Shown piece after piece: positions 1 to 6,391 of a stretch of 8,245 nucleotides of DNA. Source of the stretch: Syntrophomonadaceae bacterium. GTDB taxonomy: Bacteria; Bacillota; Dethiobacteria; DTU022. The notes below the pieces were generated by a model. The model worked only from the letters and a program-made list of their open reading frames with translations. It was not told the origin of the DNA and made no database searches. Location of the stretch: NCBI GenBank assembly GCA_003553895.1, contig PWFM01000091.1, positions 1 through 8,245 on the forward strand. Reading direction: 5' to 3'. The translations under genes were made by a program, and so were the position numbers. Every line of letters starts with the position of its first letter. The stretch's first letter is position 1.

Positions 1-89
1 GAGCCTGGCAATAGTTAGTAATTGCGAAGCCGTTTGATTAATGAACTGGGACCAGGTTGACAGGCATTAAAGCGAGAAGGAGGCGAACA

Positions 90-1454
90 ATGAAAGAATA
101 TGATCTGATTGTTATTGGTGGAGGAACGGCGGGAATGAATTTAATATTTCCGTTAACAAAACAGGGCTGGCGTGCCGCCCTGGTAGAAACGCGCCATCTG
201 GGCGGGACCTGTATTAATATCGGCTGCATCCCTTCAAAAACCCTGATCAGTTCAGCCCGGGTTATGCAGACAGTCCGTGATGCTCACAAACTGGGAGTAG
301 TGGCCGAACCGCCACGAGCTGATTGGCCGGCCATGGTCAATCGTAAAGATGAACTGGTAGGCAGGATCCGGGACCGGGGCTACAAAAACGTGGGGCGAAA
401 TGACAACATTACCCTTTATGAAGGCCGGGCTGCCTTCAGCGGTCCAAAAACTATAGAAGTAAACGGAGAAACCATCACTGCGCCAAAAATTGTCATTGCC
501 GCCGGAGCCCGGACGGCTGTTCCGCCCGTCCCGGGCCTGGAAGAAGTGGATTACCTGACCTCCACTTCCGTTATGGAAATGAAGGAGTTGCCCGGCAGCA
601 TGCTGATCCTGGGCGGGGGGATTATTGCCCTTGAATTCTCCCAGCTATTTGTCCGCCTCGGTGTGGAGGTTACGATCCTGCAGCGCGGCGATCGTCTGGC
701 TCCCAACCTCGATCCGGAAATCTCGGACGAAATCGAAAAACTCCTCGATGAAGAGGGAATCCGGGTTATGACCGACACCAACATCAGCTCTATTGAAAGA
801 AAGCAAGGGCAGGTAATTGCCACAGACGAAAGCGGGGACGGACCCGTCCAGTATAGCGCCGAGCAGATCCTTGTCGCTACCGGCAGGCGTCCCAACAGTG
901 ATTGGCTTGACCTTGAAAAGGCCGGTGTAGATACCGATCAGCGCGGTTATATTGCTGTAGATCAATCTTTCAAGACCAGTGCGGAAGGCATCTGGGCCCT
1001 CGGTGACATCACCGGTGGAATGATGTTTACACATCGGGCCTGGCATGATGCGAACCTGCTCACCCGCCACTTTTTGCAAGGAGAAAAGATCAATTCCAAC
1101 CACAGGTTGATTCCTTTTGCTGTTTTCACCGAACCTGAAATTGCTGCGGTCGGCCTTGATGAAGCTGCGGCAAAAGAAAAAGGCTATGATGTCGGCATTC
1201 ATCACTTCCCGTTTCGCTTCCAGGGCCGGGCCCGGGCTATGGAAAAATACGCTGGTTTTATCAAAATGACCGTCGACAATAAGGATAATGGTAAAATCCT
1301 GGGGACCGTAATGATCGGTCCGGAAGCGGGTGAATTGATCCATGAGCTGATTGCGGCCATAAGGTTTGGTGCGACGGTGCATGATTTGTATGATATGATC
1401 CACGTCCACCCCACCCTGTCGGAAGCAATCCATAATACGGCAGGAGCCGGGTAG
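90..1454 (+). CDS. Dihydrolipoyl dehydrogenase / mercuric reductase-like flavoprotein disulfide oxidoreductase
   Basis: Encodes 454 residues. Class I pyridine nucleotide-disulfide oxidoreductases are homodimeric cytosolic flavoenzymes that pass electrons between NAD(P)H, FAD and a redox-active disulfide. Visible: N-terminal FAD-binding GGGTAG (10-15); redox pair C41 and C46 in GGTCINIGCIPSK; second dinucleotide fold GGGIIALE (175-182); FAD motif GDITGG (305-310); and the C-terminal dimerisation domain with the His/Glu dyad in HPTLSE (H440, E445). All catalytic parts are present, so it should be active. There is no N-terminal heavy-metal domain and no C-terminal cysteine pair, which argues against a classical MerA. 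No E1, E2 or lipoyl-protein gene is nearby, so its partner is unknown. The second strand of the NAD(P) fold ends in TILQRGDR rather than the acidic residue usual in NAD-specific E3, so coenzyme choice is open. The ATG at 90 was chosen over the upstream TTG at 57 because AAGGAGG (77-83) lies 6 nt before it. Likely co-transcribed with the YibE/F gene. Confidence 0.9.
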   Translation: MKEYDLIVIGGGTAGMNLIFPLTKQGWRAALVETRHLGGTCINIGCIPSKTLISSARVMQTVRDAHKLGVVAEPPRADWPAMVNRKDELVGRIRDRGYKNVGRNDNITLYEGRAAFSGPKTIEVNGETITAPKIVIAAGARTAVPPVPGLEEVDYLTSTSVMEMKELPGSMLILGGGIIALEFSQLFVRLGVEVTILQRGDRLAPNLDPEISDEIEKLLDEEGIRVMTDTNISSIERKQGQVIATDESGDGPVQYSAEQILVATGRRPNSDWLDLEKAGVDTDQRGYIAVDQSFKTSAEGIWALGDITGGMMFTHRAWHDANLLTRHFLQGEKINSNHRLIPFAVFTEPEIAAVGLDEAAAKEKGYDVGIHHFPFRFQGRARAMEKYAGFIKMTVDNKDNGKILGTVMIGPEAGELIHELIAAIRFGATVHDLYDMIHVHPTLSEAIHNTAGAG

Positions 1455-1479
1455 AATCAAGCCCGCAGGAGGTTCATTA

Positions 1480-2682
1480 ATGCTTAAAATTACAGTCTTA
1501 ATCATCGCCACTCTATTTGCTATAACCATGCCGGCCTGGGGTTATTCTGGAGAAGAAATCCTGGATGAAGGCTTGCTAGAAGGCGAAAGGCCGGCAGGAG
1601 AAATGGCAGTTGACGAGCCGGTACCGGAAGATCCCCCCGGGGAGGCGCCTTTTGAAGAAGATGCGGATATAGAAGAACATTATTACCGGGCCCGGGTTTT
1701 GGAAGTGCAAGAAACCCGGGAAGATCACCACGATTATTACACGGCCATAGAGCAGGAAGTGCTGGTTAAATTAACCAGCGGGCCCTTTGAAGGAAAAGAG
1801 CTCGAAATACTGAACACTTTTTTTGAAGGGGATCCTGTGTATGACTTTATCCTGGAAGAGGGTCAGGAAGTGATCGTGGTAGCCCTGGGTGAAGAAGGCA
1901 GTTTTGACCAGGTTTATGTTCAAGACCTGGCGCGTGACCGTGGAGTCTATTACCTGCTGGGTGTATTTGTCCTGGTCCTGCTACTGGTGGGGCGGATGAA
2001 AGGCTTAAAAACCCTGGTTACCCTGGTGGTGACTATCTTTCTCATCTTCCAGTTCCTTTTGCCCCTGCTTCTTCTCGGTTACAGCCCGATCCCGCTGGCG
2101 GTGGTTATGGCCTCAATGGCTATTACTTTTACCCTGTTTGTGATCGGCGGCCTTAATATGAAATCTCTGGTGGCCATCCTGGGCACGATCAGCGGGGTCG
2201 TAGTTGCCGGGTTAATGGCTTTCTGGGCTGGCAGCATTGCCCGCCTGACCGGGTTTGGCAGCCACGAGGCTCAGATGCTTTATTTCCTGGATCAGACTAT
2301 TGATTTTCGGGGGCTGCTTTTTGCCGGCATTATAATCGGCTCGCTCGGGGCGATTACCGATATCGGGATGTCGGTAGCTTCGGCGGCTTCGGAAATTAAA
2401 CAGGCCAGCCCCGATATTTCCGGCCGGGATCTTTTCAGGGGTTCTTTCAACGTGGGGCGTGATGTTATGGGGACCATGGCCAATACCCTGATTTTGGCGT
2501 ATGTCGGGGCTGCTACCCCGATGCTGCTTCTGGTTATGGGCTATGAGATGGACTGGTTGAAAGTGATCAACATGGATATAATTGCTACTGAGTTTGTGCG
2601 GGGGGCGGCCGGAAGCATCGGCCTCATTGCCGCTGTCCCGGTCACCGCCTTTTTAGCCGGCCGCCTGCTGGTCCGGCGTTAA
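1480..2682 (+). CDS. YibE/F family integral membrane protein
   Basis: Encodes 400 residues. Residues 1-21 look like a signal peptide or first membrane helix. Residues 23-66 form a strongly acidic, proline-rich linker, followed by a soluble beta-rich region (about 67-150) likely outside the membrane. About seven hydrophobic helices follow (roughly 157-171, 176-200, 203-223, 228-249, 277-297, 333-354, 374-395). The segment GSLGAITDIGMSVASAASEI (287-306) and the region GRDVMGTMANTLILAYVGAA (326-345) are typical of YibE/F proteins, and the length fits. The family is thought to be a membrane transporter or permease, but its substrate is not established. AGGAGG (1467-1472) lies 7 nt before the ATG. 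The gene sits 25 nt after the flavoprotein gene, so an operon is likely; a functional link is inference only. No terminator follows, because the stop codon overlaps that of the convergent gene. Confidence 0.88.
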   Translation: MLKITVLIIATLFAITMPAWGYSGEEILDEGLLEGERPAGEMAVDEPVPEDPPGEAPFEEDADIEEHYYRARVLEVQETREDHHDYYTAIEQEVLVKLTSGPFEGKELEILNTFFEGDPVYDFILEEGQEVIVVALGEEGSFDQVYVQDLARDRGVYYLLGVFVLVLLLVGRMKGLKTLVTLVVTIFLIFQFLLPLLLLGYSPIPLAVVMASMAITFTLFVIGGLNMKSLVAILGTISGVVVAGLMAFWAGSIARLTGFGSHEAQMLYFLDQTIDFRGLLFAGIIIGSLGAITDIGMSVASAASEIKQASPDISGRDLFRGSFNVGRDVMGTMANTLILAYVGAATPMLLLVMGYEMDWLKVINMDIIATEFVRGAAGSIGLIAAVPVTAFLAGRLLVRR

Positions 2683-4085
2683 GATAATCCGGGCGCGGCT
2701 GCATTTTTGCCTGCAATACGGCCCATAACCAGGCATTCGGTGATGGCGCAACTACCGAGCCTGCAGGCTCCGTGAATGCCCCCGGTGACCTCTCCGGCAG
2801 CGTAAAGGCCGGGGATAGGATGTTGATTGCGGTGAATAACCCTGGCTGAAGCATCAATCTGGATTCCACCCATGGTGTAGTGGACCTTTGGCCACATTTC
2901 CATGGCATAAAAGGGAGGGGTGATTACTGGTGAGGCTTCTTTAACCAGGGGCTTTTGGTAGTCATCGTCCCATCCGTTTTTGATCATGTCGTTGAACCTG
3001 TCTATGCTTTTTTTAAAGTTTTCGATATCAATATCGAAGTGTTCGGCCAGGCTATCCAGGGAAGTGAATGTTTTGACGATACCTTTTTTAAGGGCCCGGG
3101 AAATATCCCATCCGGCAGTAACAACCCCATTCTCGTCGGCGATTCCTACAGCGGGGTGTCCCAGGTTCATTAAAGCCTCGCCCATTTCTTTGCGGTTGCA
3201 TAATTCATTTACAAAACGGGCTCCGGTTTTCGGATCAACAATCAGACCGTGCGGGAGAACAACATAGTTGCCAAACCTGGGACCGGCCCCGAATCCTTTC
3301 TCGTTCGGGGAGGCCCACGGGAAAAGTTGAATCCTCGACAAATGAACCGGGTTGGCGCCCACAGCCAGGCCTTCTTTTAATACTTCTGCGGTTGCAAAGA
3401 GTTTATTTGTGCTTAATATGGAGCAATCAAGGCGGGGATCCTGCGCCTGGCGGAAAGGTATGTCACTGCCAAATCCGCCGGAGGCAATGATCACTGCCTG
3501 GTTGGCCTGGATCTTTTTTTCCGGGCCGGCGGTTCCATTTTTGTACTGGTACCCCTCATATACTATTACGCCATTGACGCGGCCGCTATTGTCAGTAGAG
3601 ATTTTCTTTACATAAATGCCGGTATGAACGGGCACACTTAAGTCTTTAAGCCGCTTGAGCTGCTTCTTTACCAGGTCCAGGCCGGCAACGGATGTTGATG
3701 TATGACAGCGGGCTACCGAATGGCCGCCGAAGATGTCAATCCGGTCAAGGTATTTCACGCCCAGGTACTCTTTGGACCATAAATATGCTTCTTTAGCTTT
3801 TTCTGTTACGGTTTCGACCAGTGCAGGGTAATTCAAGCCTTCACCGGCTTTAATCATGTCATTGTACATCAGCTCCGGTGAATCTTCTATTCCTGCCGCT
3901 TTTTGTGCTTCTGTTTGCGGGGCGGCAAGGCAACCATCGCTAATTACGGAATTGCCCCCTGCGGCTTTCATTTTTTCCAGGACTATAACAGAAGCCCCCG
4001 CTTCAGCTGCTTCTATAGCGGCGGCAAGCCCGGCAAAACCGGCTCCAATGATTATCACATCAGCGCTTTTTTTCAATTCGGGCAT
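2679..4085 (-). CDS. FAD-dependent oxidoreductase, flavocytochrome c / fumarate reductase-like flavoprotein subunit
   Basis: Encodes 468 residues. The Rossmann motif GAGFAGLAAAIEAAEAG (14-30) ends in E37, and the FAD-contacting segment AAGGNSVISDG (41-51) follows. The C-terminal FAD motif GLYAAGEVTGGIHGACRLG (426-444) is characteristic of the FAD_binding_2 family (fumarate reductase, urocanate reductase, 3-ketosteroid dehydrogenase). Residues matching the Shewanella fumarate reductase site are present: R290 in GARFVNE (the proton-donating Arg), H402 in VHYTMGG and R442 in HGACRLG. The histidine of the usual IQxHP motif is replaced by F255 (IQLFP), so fumarate is doubtful as substrate. There is no signal peptide, heme domain or FMN-binding domain, so it is a cytosolic single-domain protein needing an external electron donor. 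Its ATG has a GGGAGGT site (plus-strand bases 4092-4098) about 6 nt upstream. It lies 115 nt downstream of the rRNA methyltransferase gene, with no clear terminator between them. Substrate unknown. Confidence 0.88.
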   Translation of the reverse strand: MPELKKSADVIIIGAGFAGLAAAIEAAEAGASVIVLEKMKAAGGNSVISDGCLAAPQTEAQKAAGIEDSPELMYNDMIKAGEGLNYPALVETVTEKAKEAYLWSKEYLGVKYLDRIDIFGGHSVARCHTSTSVAGLDLVKKQLKRLKDLSVPVHTGIYVKKISTDNSGRVNGVIVYEGYQYKNGTAGPEKKIQANQAVIIASGGFGSDIPFRQAQDPRLDCSILSTNKLFATAEVLKEGLAVGANPVHLSRIQLFPWASPNEKGFGAGPRFGNYVVLPHGLIVDPKTGARFVNELCNRKEMGEALMNLGHPAVGIADENGVVTAGWDISRALKKGIVKTFTSLDSLAEHFDIDIENFKKSIDRFNDMIKNGWDDDYQKPLVKEASPVITPPFYAMEMWPKVHYTMGGIQIDASARVIHRNQHPIPGLYAAGEVTGGIHGACRLGSCAITECLVMGRIAGKNAAAPGLS

Positions 4086-4200
4086 TATAAAACCTCCCAG
4101 CTTTTTATTTCCATATAAAAGTTTTGTCGATCTCCAGGAGCATTAGCAATAAATACGCAGCTGTTCTAATTCAGCGCCTGCTGCCCAGATTGTCTTAGCT

Positions 4201-5595
4201 TTACTTTCTTACTAGCAGGGCTACGCATTCTACGTGGCCGGTGTGAGGGAACATATCCACCGGCTGGACCGTGCCTGCAGCGTAATTGCTTTCCTGCAGG
4301 CGGCCTATATCGCGGGCCAGGGTGGCCGGATCACAGGAAATATAGACAATGCGTTCCGTTTTGGCCCGGACAACTGCGTCCAGCAAACCCGGGGAACAAC
4401 CCTGGCGGGGCGGATTAATGAACACTGTTTTCGGATCTTTTCCTTCCAGCAGCAAATCCGGTATTTCCTCCGCCCGGGCATTAATAAACCTTATATTGGC
4501 GGTTTTATTCAGAGCGGCATTATTCCTGGCATCTTTAATTGCTGAACTGTCCGAGTCAACCCCGATCACCTGCTCTGCCGCCCGGCTTAAATAGAGAGAA
4601 AAATTCCCTGTGCCGCAGTAGAGGTCGTAGGCGGTGGCGGGTTTTCCGGATAAAAAAGCAGCCTGCTCGTAAAGTATTTCTGCCTGTGCGGGGTTAACCT
4701 GGAAGAAAGAGCGGGGAGAAATATGGTAATGAAAAGGTGTGATTTTTTCTTCAAGGTATGATTGTCCACAAAGTGTAATCTGGCGTCCATCTTTTTTGCC
4801 CGGTTGATAAAAAGAGATTCCGGCAGGCGGATTTTTTGATTCCCTGTTAATTAGTTCGGCCATATGGCCGAGCTTGCTTTTCAGGGGTGACTGATCATAT
4901 CTTTTTAAATCAAAATTATCTCCTCTTGCGGGGCCAATTAATGTAACCATGCTTTTGCCGGTGGTAAAAGAGGTGCGGATGTCGGCCCTGTTGACAGGCA
5001 GGGGATCCCCGGTGGTGGATGTTTTTTCATCACTTATTAATTCCAGGGCTGCATGGCGGATGGCGTTGATCAATTCGCAGTTGCGGGGGTGCTGGATCAG
5101 GCAGTCCAAAATATTGATAATCTGGTGGCTTTGTTGTTGATAAAAGCCGGCTGTAACTTGTTCGCCAGCCATCCCGATGTGGATCTGGGCTTTATTGCGG
5201 TAGCGCCAGGGTTCATTCATTCCGAGGACCGGTTTCACAGTAAGTTCCTTACCGGCAATACGCCGCAGGGTTTCAGTAACCCGCTTTTTTTTCCATTCCA
5301 GCTGTTTCTCGTAGGAAAGGTGCTGGATCTGGCAGCCCCCGCAATCGGGGTAATATGGGCAGGGAGGATTTACCCGGTTTGGGGATGATTTATGGCGGGA
5401 AACCAGTTCTGCTATGGCAAAGTTTTTACGGACAGCGCTGATGATAACGCGTACTGATTCACCGGGCAGGGTTTGCGGGACAAACAGGGTAAAATTGTTT
5501 TTTTTGCCCACTCCTTCACCGCGGTGATTCAGATCGGTGATTTCAAGTTCAACAACCTGCCCCTGGGCAAAGGAATGTAGTTTTTTCTCGGTCAT
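4201..5595 (-). CDS. rlmD: 23S rRNA (uracil-C5)-methyltransferase, RlmD/RlmCD (RumA) family
   Basis: Encodes 464 residues. The family transfers a methyl group from S-adenosylmethionine to C5 of uracil in 23S rRNA (U1939 for E. coli RlmD; U747 and U1939 for the Gram-positive RlmCD). Domain order: N-terminal TRAM RNA-binding domain (about 8-66); four iron-sulfur cysteines C79, C85, C88 (CPYYPDCGGC) and C165; RNA-binding central domain; and a Rossmann methyltransferase domain with SAM motif YDLYCGTGNFS (323-333), INPPRQG (393-399), nucleophile C421 in SCDPATLARD and base E456 in HTGHVE. All key residues are intact. The ATG has AGGTG (plus-strand bases 5600-5604) 4 nt upstream; that site lies inside the last codons of a small ORF ending 3 nt before the start, so translational coupling is plausible. 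The fold and motifs are certain. Which uridine is modified cannot be told from sequence. Confidence 0.95.
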   Translation of the reverse strand: MTEKKLHSFAQGQVVELEITDLNHRGEGVGKKNNFTLFVPQTLPGESVRVIISAVRKNFAIAELVSRHKSSPNRVNPPCPYYPDCGGCQIQHLSYEKQLEWKKKRVTETLRRIAGKELTVKPVLGMNEPWRYRNKAQIHIGMAGEQVTAGFYQQQSHQIINILDCLIQHPRNCELINAIRHAALELISDEKTSTTGDPLPVNRADIRTSFTTGKSMVTLIGPARGDNFDLKRYDQSPLKSKLGHMAELINRESKNPPAGISFYQPGKKDGRQITLCGQSYLEEKITPFHYHISPRSFFQVNPAQAEILYEQAAFLSGKPATAYDLYCGTGNFSLYLSRAAEQVIGVDSDSSAIKDARNNAALNKTANIRFINARAEEIPDLLLEGKDPKTVFINPPRQGCSPGLLDAVVRAKTERIVYISCDPATLARDIGRLQESNYAAGTVQPVDMFPHTGHVECVALLVRK

Positions 5596-5598
5596 TTT

Positions 5599-5709
5599 TC
5601 ACCTGCCGGTTAAATCTTGGCCGTCCAAACTGGATAAATGGCTCCAGCTGCGTCCAGTAAAGCGACCAGGATCGTCTTCAAATTTTAAACCGGCTATTGG
5701 AACGCTCAC
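5599..5709 (-). CDS. Putative 36-residue small protein with DPGRF motif, coupled to rlmD
   Basis: Short ORF with GTG start (5709-5707) and TGA stop (5601-5599). The GTG overlaps the stop of the preceding small ORF by 4 nt (GTGA), and its own stop lies 3 nt before the methyltransferase ATG. The product contains FEDDPGRFTGRSW (10-22), then HLSSLDGQDLTGR (24-36); it is hydrophilic with no membrane segment. Its DPGRFTGR resembles DPGRYPDR in the upstream ORF, and the matched codons differ mostly at third positions, as expected if protein sequence is selected. AAAGAGG directly upstream of the GTG is too close to act as an ideal ribosome binding site, so it may depend on termination-reinitiation from the upstream ORF. 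I do not recognise the family. It could be a chance ORF, but the packing and shared motif make translation plausible. Confidence 0.5.
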   Translation of the reverse strand: MSVPIAGLKFEDDPGRFTGRSWSHLSSLDGQDLTGR

Positions 5710-5810
5710 CTCTTTTGCTTATTAGCCGGCGGTTCTTGTTTTTCATGGTTAAAAGGCGGCTTCCGGTCCGGGTAGCGGCCGGGGTCTGTTCTTAGATCGG
5801 ATTTTAACAT
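5706..5810 (-). CDS. Putative 34-residue small protein with DPGRY motif
   Basis: Short ORF from ATG at 5810 to TGA at 5708-5706. GAGGT (plus-strand bases 5815-5819) lies 4 nt before the ATG and supports this start over a TTG further upstream at 5918, which has no ribosome binding site. The product is very polar: MLKSDLRTDPGRYPDRKPP (1-19), then a Lys/Pro/Gln-rich tail ending NKQKR. It has no cysteine, membrane helix or signal peptide. Its stop overlaps the GTG of the next small ORF, which shares a similar DPGR(Y/F) motif. Candidate first gene of a small-ORF / rRNA methyltransferase operon. Family not recognised; function unknown. Confidence 0.45.
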   Translation of the reverse strand: MLKSDLRTDPGRYPDRKPPFNHEKQEPPANKQKR

Positions 5811-5925
5811 GTAAACCTCAGGCAAACAAGCTGACCGGGGTTGTCCGGACTGTTTAACTGTTTTATCGTGCCGTATGTTTAAACCGGTGAAAACAGCGTC
5901 TTTGAAAGCTGTATTCAAGAAACAA

Positions 5926-6134
5926 TTAAAAACGCGGGTAATAACGCTCGACCATTATGGCAAAGCATTATCCCCGCGTTTTATGTGAATCACCTTTCCC
6001 GCCGGCCCATTATATTTTCAGGGCAGCAGGAACCTTAAGGGGGCTGTTTAAATTTTTTCGTGTCTTACCTGCCACCCTGATGCGGGTAGGTGAGTTTAGC
6101 CAACTATTTACTTTTACTGCAACTCCGATTTCTT
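5926..6134 (-). ncRNA. Candidate structured small RNA (about 209 nt), family not recognised
   Basis: The RNA is predicted from a perfect-consensus promoter just upstream and a terminator hairpin at its 3' end. Read on the minus strand, bases 6080-6068 (UCAGGGUGGCAGG) pair with 6030-6018 (CCUGCUGCCCUGA) in a 13-bp helix containing a tandem U-G/G-U. This is enclosed by a second helix: 6086-6082 (CCCGC) with 6002-5998 (GCGGG), and 6093-6089 (UCACC) with 5994-5990 (GGUGA). Between the two helices lie 1 nt on the 5' side and 15 nt on the 3' side. UAAG (6067-6064) can extend the apical stem with CUUA (6039-6036). Wobbles in the 13-bp helix and the terminator stem would be A-C mismatches on the plus strand, so the minus strand is the RNA strand. 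The size and rod-like fold with an internal bulge recall 6S RNA, but the first 40 nt have no obvious partner at the 3' end, so I do not assign it. No SRP, RNase P, tmRNA or familiar riboswitch core was seen. A terminated leader for the downstream small ORFs is the main alternative. Confidence 0.62.
5928..5982 (-). terminator. Long Rho-independent terminator hairpin of the small RNA
   Basis: On the minus strand, AAAACGCGGG (5982-5973) pairs with CCCGCGUUUU (5938-5929), 10 bp. After a 1x2 internal loop, AUAAUGCU (5971-5964) pairs with AGCGUUAU (5948-5941), 8 bp with one U-G. An apical CCA/UGG hairpin caps the stem. Five U residues follow the GC-rich base (5932-5928), then AAUUGUUU. The reverse direction also has a TTTT after the stem (5979-5982), so weak bidirectional function is possible. 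The wobble in the inner stem favours the minus strand. Confidence 0.75.
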
Positions 6135-6140
6135 AATTGT

Positions 6141-6169
6141 ATTATACGCAATCATTCCTGTCATGTCAA
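6141..6169 (-). promoter_or_regulatory. Perfect-consensus sigma-A/sigma-70 promoter reading leftward
   Basis: On the minus strand, TTGACA (plus bases 6164-6169) and TATAAT (6141-6146) are separated by exactly 17 bp, an exact match to both housekeeping hexamers at optimal spacing. The upstream flank (about 6175-6205) is A/T-rich with an A tract, resembling an UP element. The predicted start is near 6134. No protein-coding start lies within 300 nt downstream, but a structured region ending in a terminator does, so this promoter most likely drives the candidate small RNA. Confidence 0.82.
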
Positions 6170-6274
6170 TAGGTTTAGTAGTAATTATATGTTTGGTTGT
6201 ATTTTTTTATCAGCAAAAATGCTGGAAGTCCACAGCAGCTTAAATGCAACTAGATCTTCCTGGCAATTGTCTCC

Positions 6275-6335
6275 ACTGTAGAGTAAAATCTCCGTAGAAT
6301 AAAATCTTTATTATAGAGAAACTGTAAAGTTAAAA
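6275..6335. repeat. Degenerate direct repeats upstream of the lipoprotein gene
   Basis: GTAGAGTAAAATCT (6278-6291) and GTAGAATAAAATCT (6294-6307) match at 13 of 14 positions with a 16-bp period. ACTGTAGAGTAAAA (6275-6288) recurs as ACTGTAAAGTTAAA (6321-6334), 12 of 14. They lie between the leftward small-RNA promoter and the rightward lipoprotein gene, where an operator would be expected. AT-richness makes chance similarity possible, and no known regulator site is recognised. Confidence 0.45.
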
Positions 6336-6365
6336 AGGGAGATAAAAAAGGCTTAAAGCTCGATG

Positions 6366-6371
6366 TATAAT
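6366..6371 (+). promoter_or_regulatory. Possible -10 element for the lipoprotein gene
   Basis: A perfect TATAAT lies 20 nt before the lipoprotein ATG, but the expected -35 position (6343-6348, TAAAAA) does not match TTGACA. Transcription from it would begin near 6378, placing the ribosome binding site (6377-6384) at the very 5' end. It could therefore be an activator-dependent promoter, a promoter for another sigma factor, or simply AT-rich leader sequence. Confidence 0.3.
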
Positions 6372-6391
6372 AAAAGAAAGGAGGCAAAAAA

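Noticed and set aside
1..56. Possible 3' end of an upstream gene, with a TGA at 35-37 in one frame
   Set aside because: Only about 11 codons are visible and all three frames stop quickly; coding cannot be supported.
57..62. TTGACA as a -35 box for the flavoprotein gene
   Set aside because: No -10-like hexamer at 16-18 bp; the expected position is occupied by the ribosome binding site.
645..1529. 294-codon open frame on the minus strand antisense to the flavoprotein gene
   Set aside because: No recognisable domain. It lies wholly over a gene with intact family motifs on the plus strand, so it is a shadow frame.
5706..5918. 70-codon version of the small minus-strand ORF starting at TTG 5918
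   Set aside because: No ribosome binding site precedes the TTG, and it begins within a few bases of the terminator. The ATG at 5810 with GAGGT is the better start.
6009..6014. TATAAT on the minus strand inside the small RNA as a second promoter
   Set aside because: The matching -35 position reads TAAGGT, far from TTGACA. It lies in the bulge of the predicted RNA fold.
6068..6079. AGGGTGGCA resembling the T-box core on the minus strand
   Set aside because: The core continues AGGT rather than CCGCG, and sits only about 60 nt from the predicted start with no stem I or antiterminator context.
6063..6096. Local plus-strand hairpin CTTACCTGCC / GGTAGGTGAG as an independent element or riboswitch
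   Set aside because: Its arms are better explained by longer minus-strand pairings consistent with the promoter and terminator direction, although the plus-strand hairpin does form on paper.
6090..6281. 63-codon plus-strand open frame over the small-RNA promoter
   Set aside because: No ribosome binding site, no domain, and it overlaps the leftward promoter and structured region.
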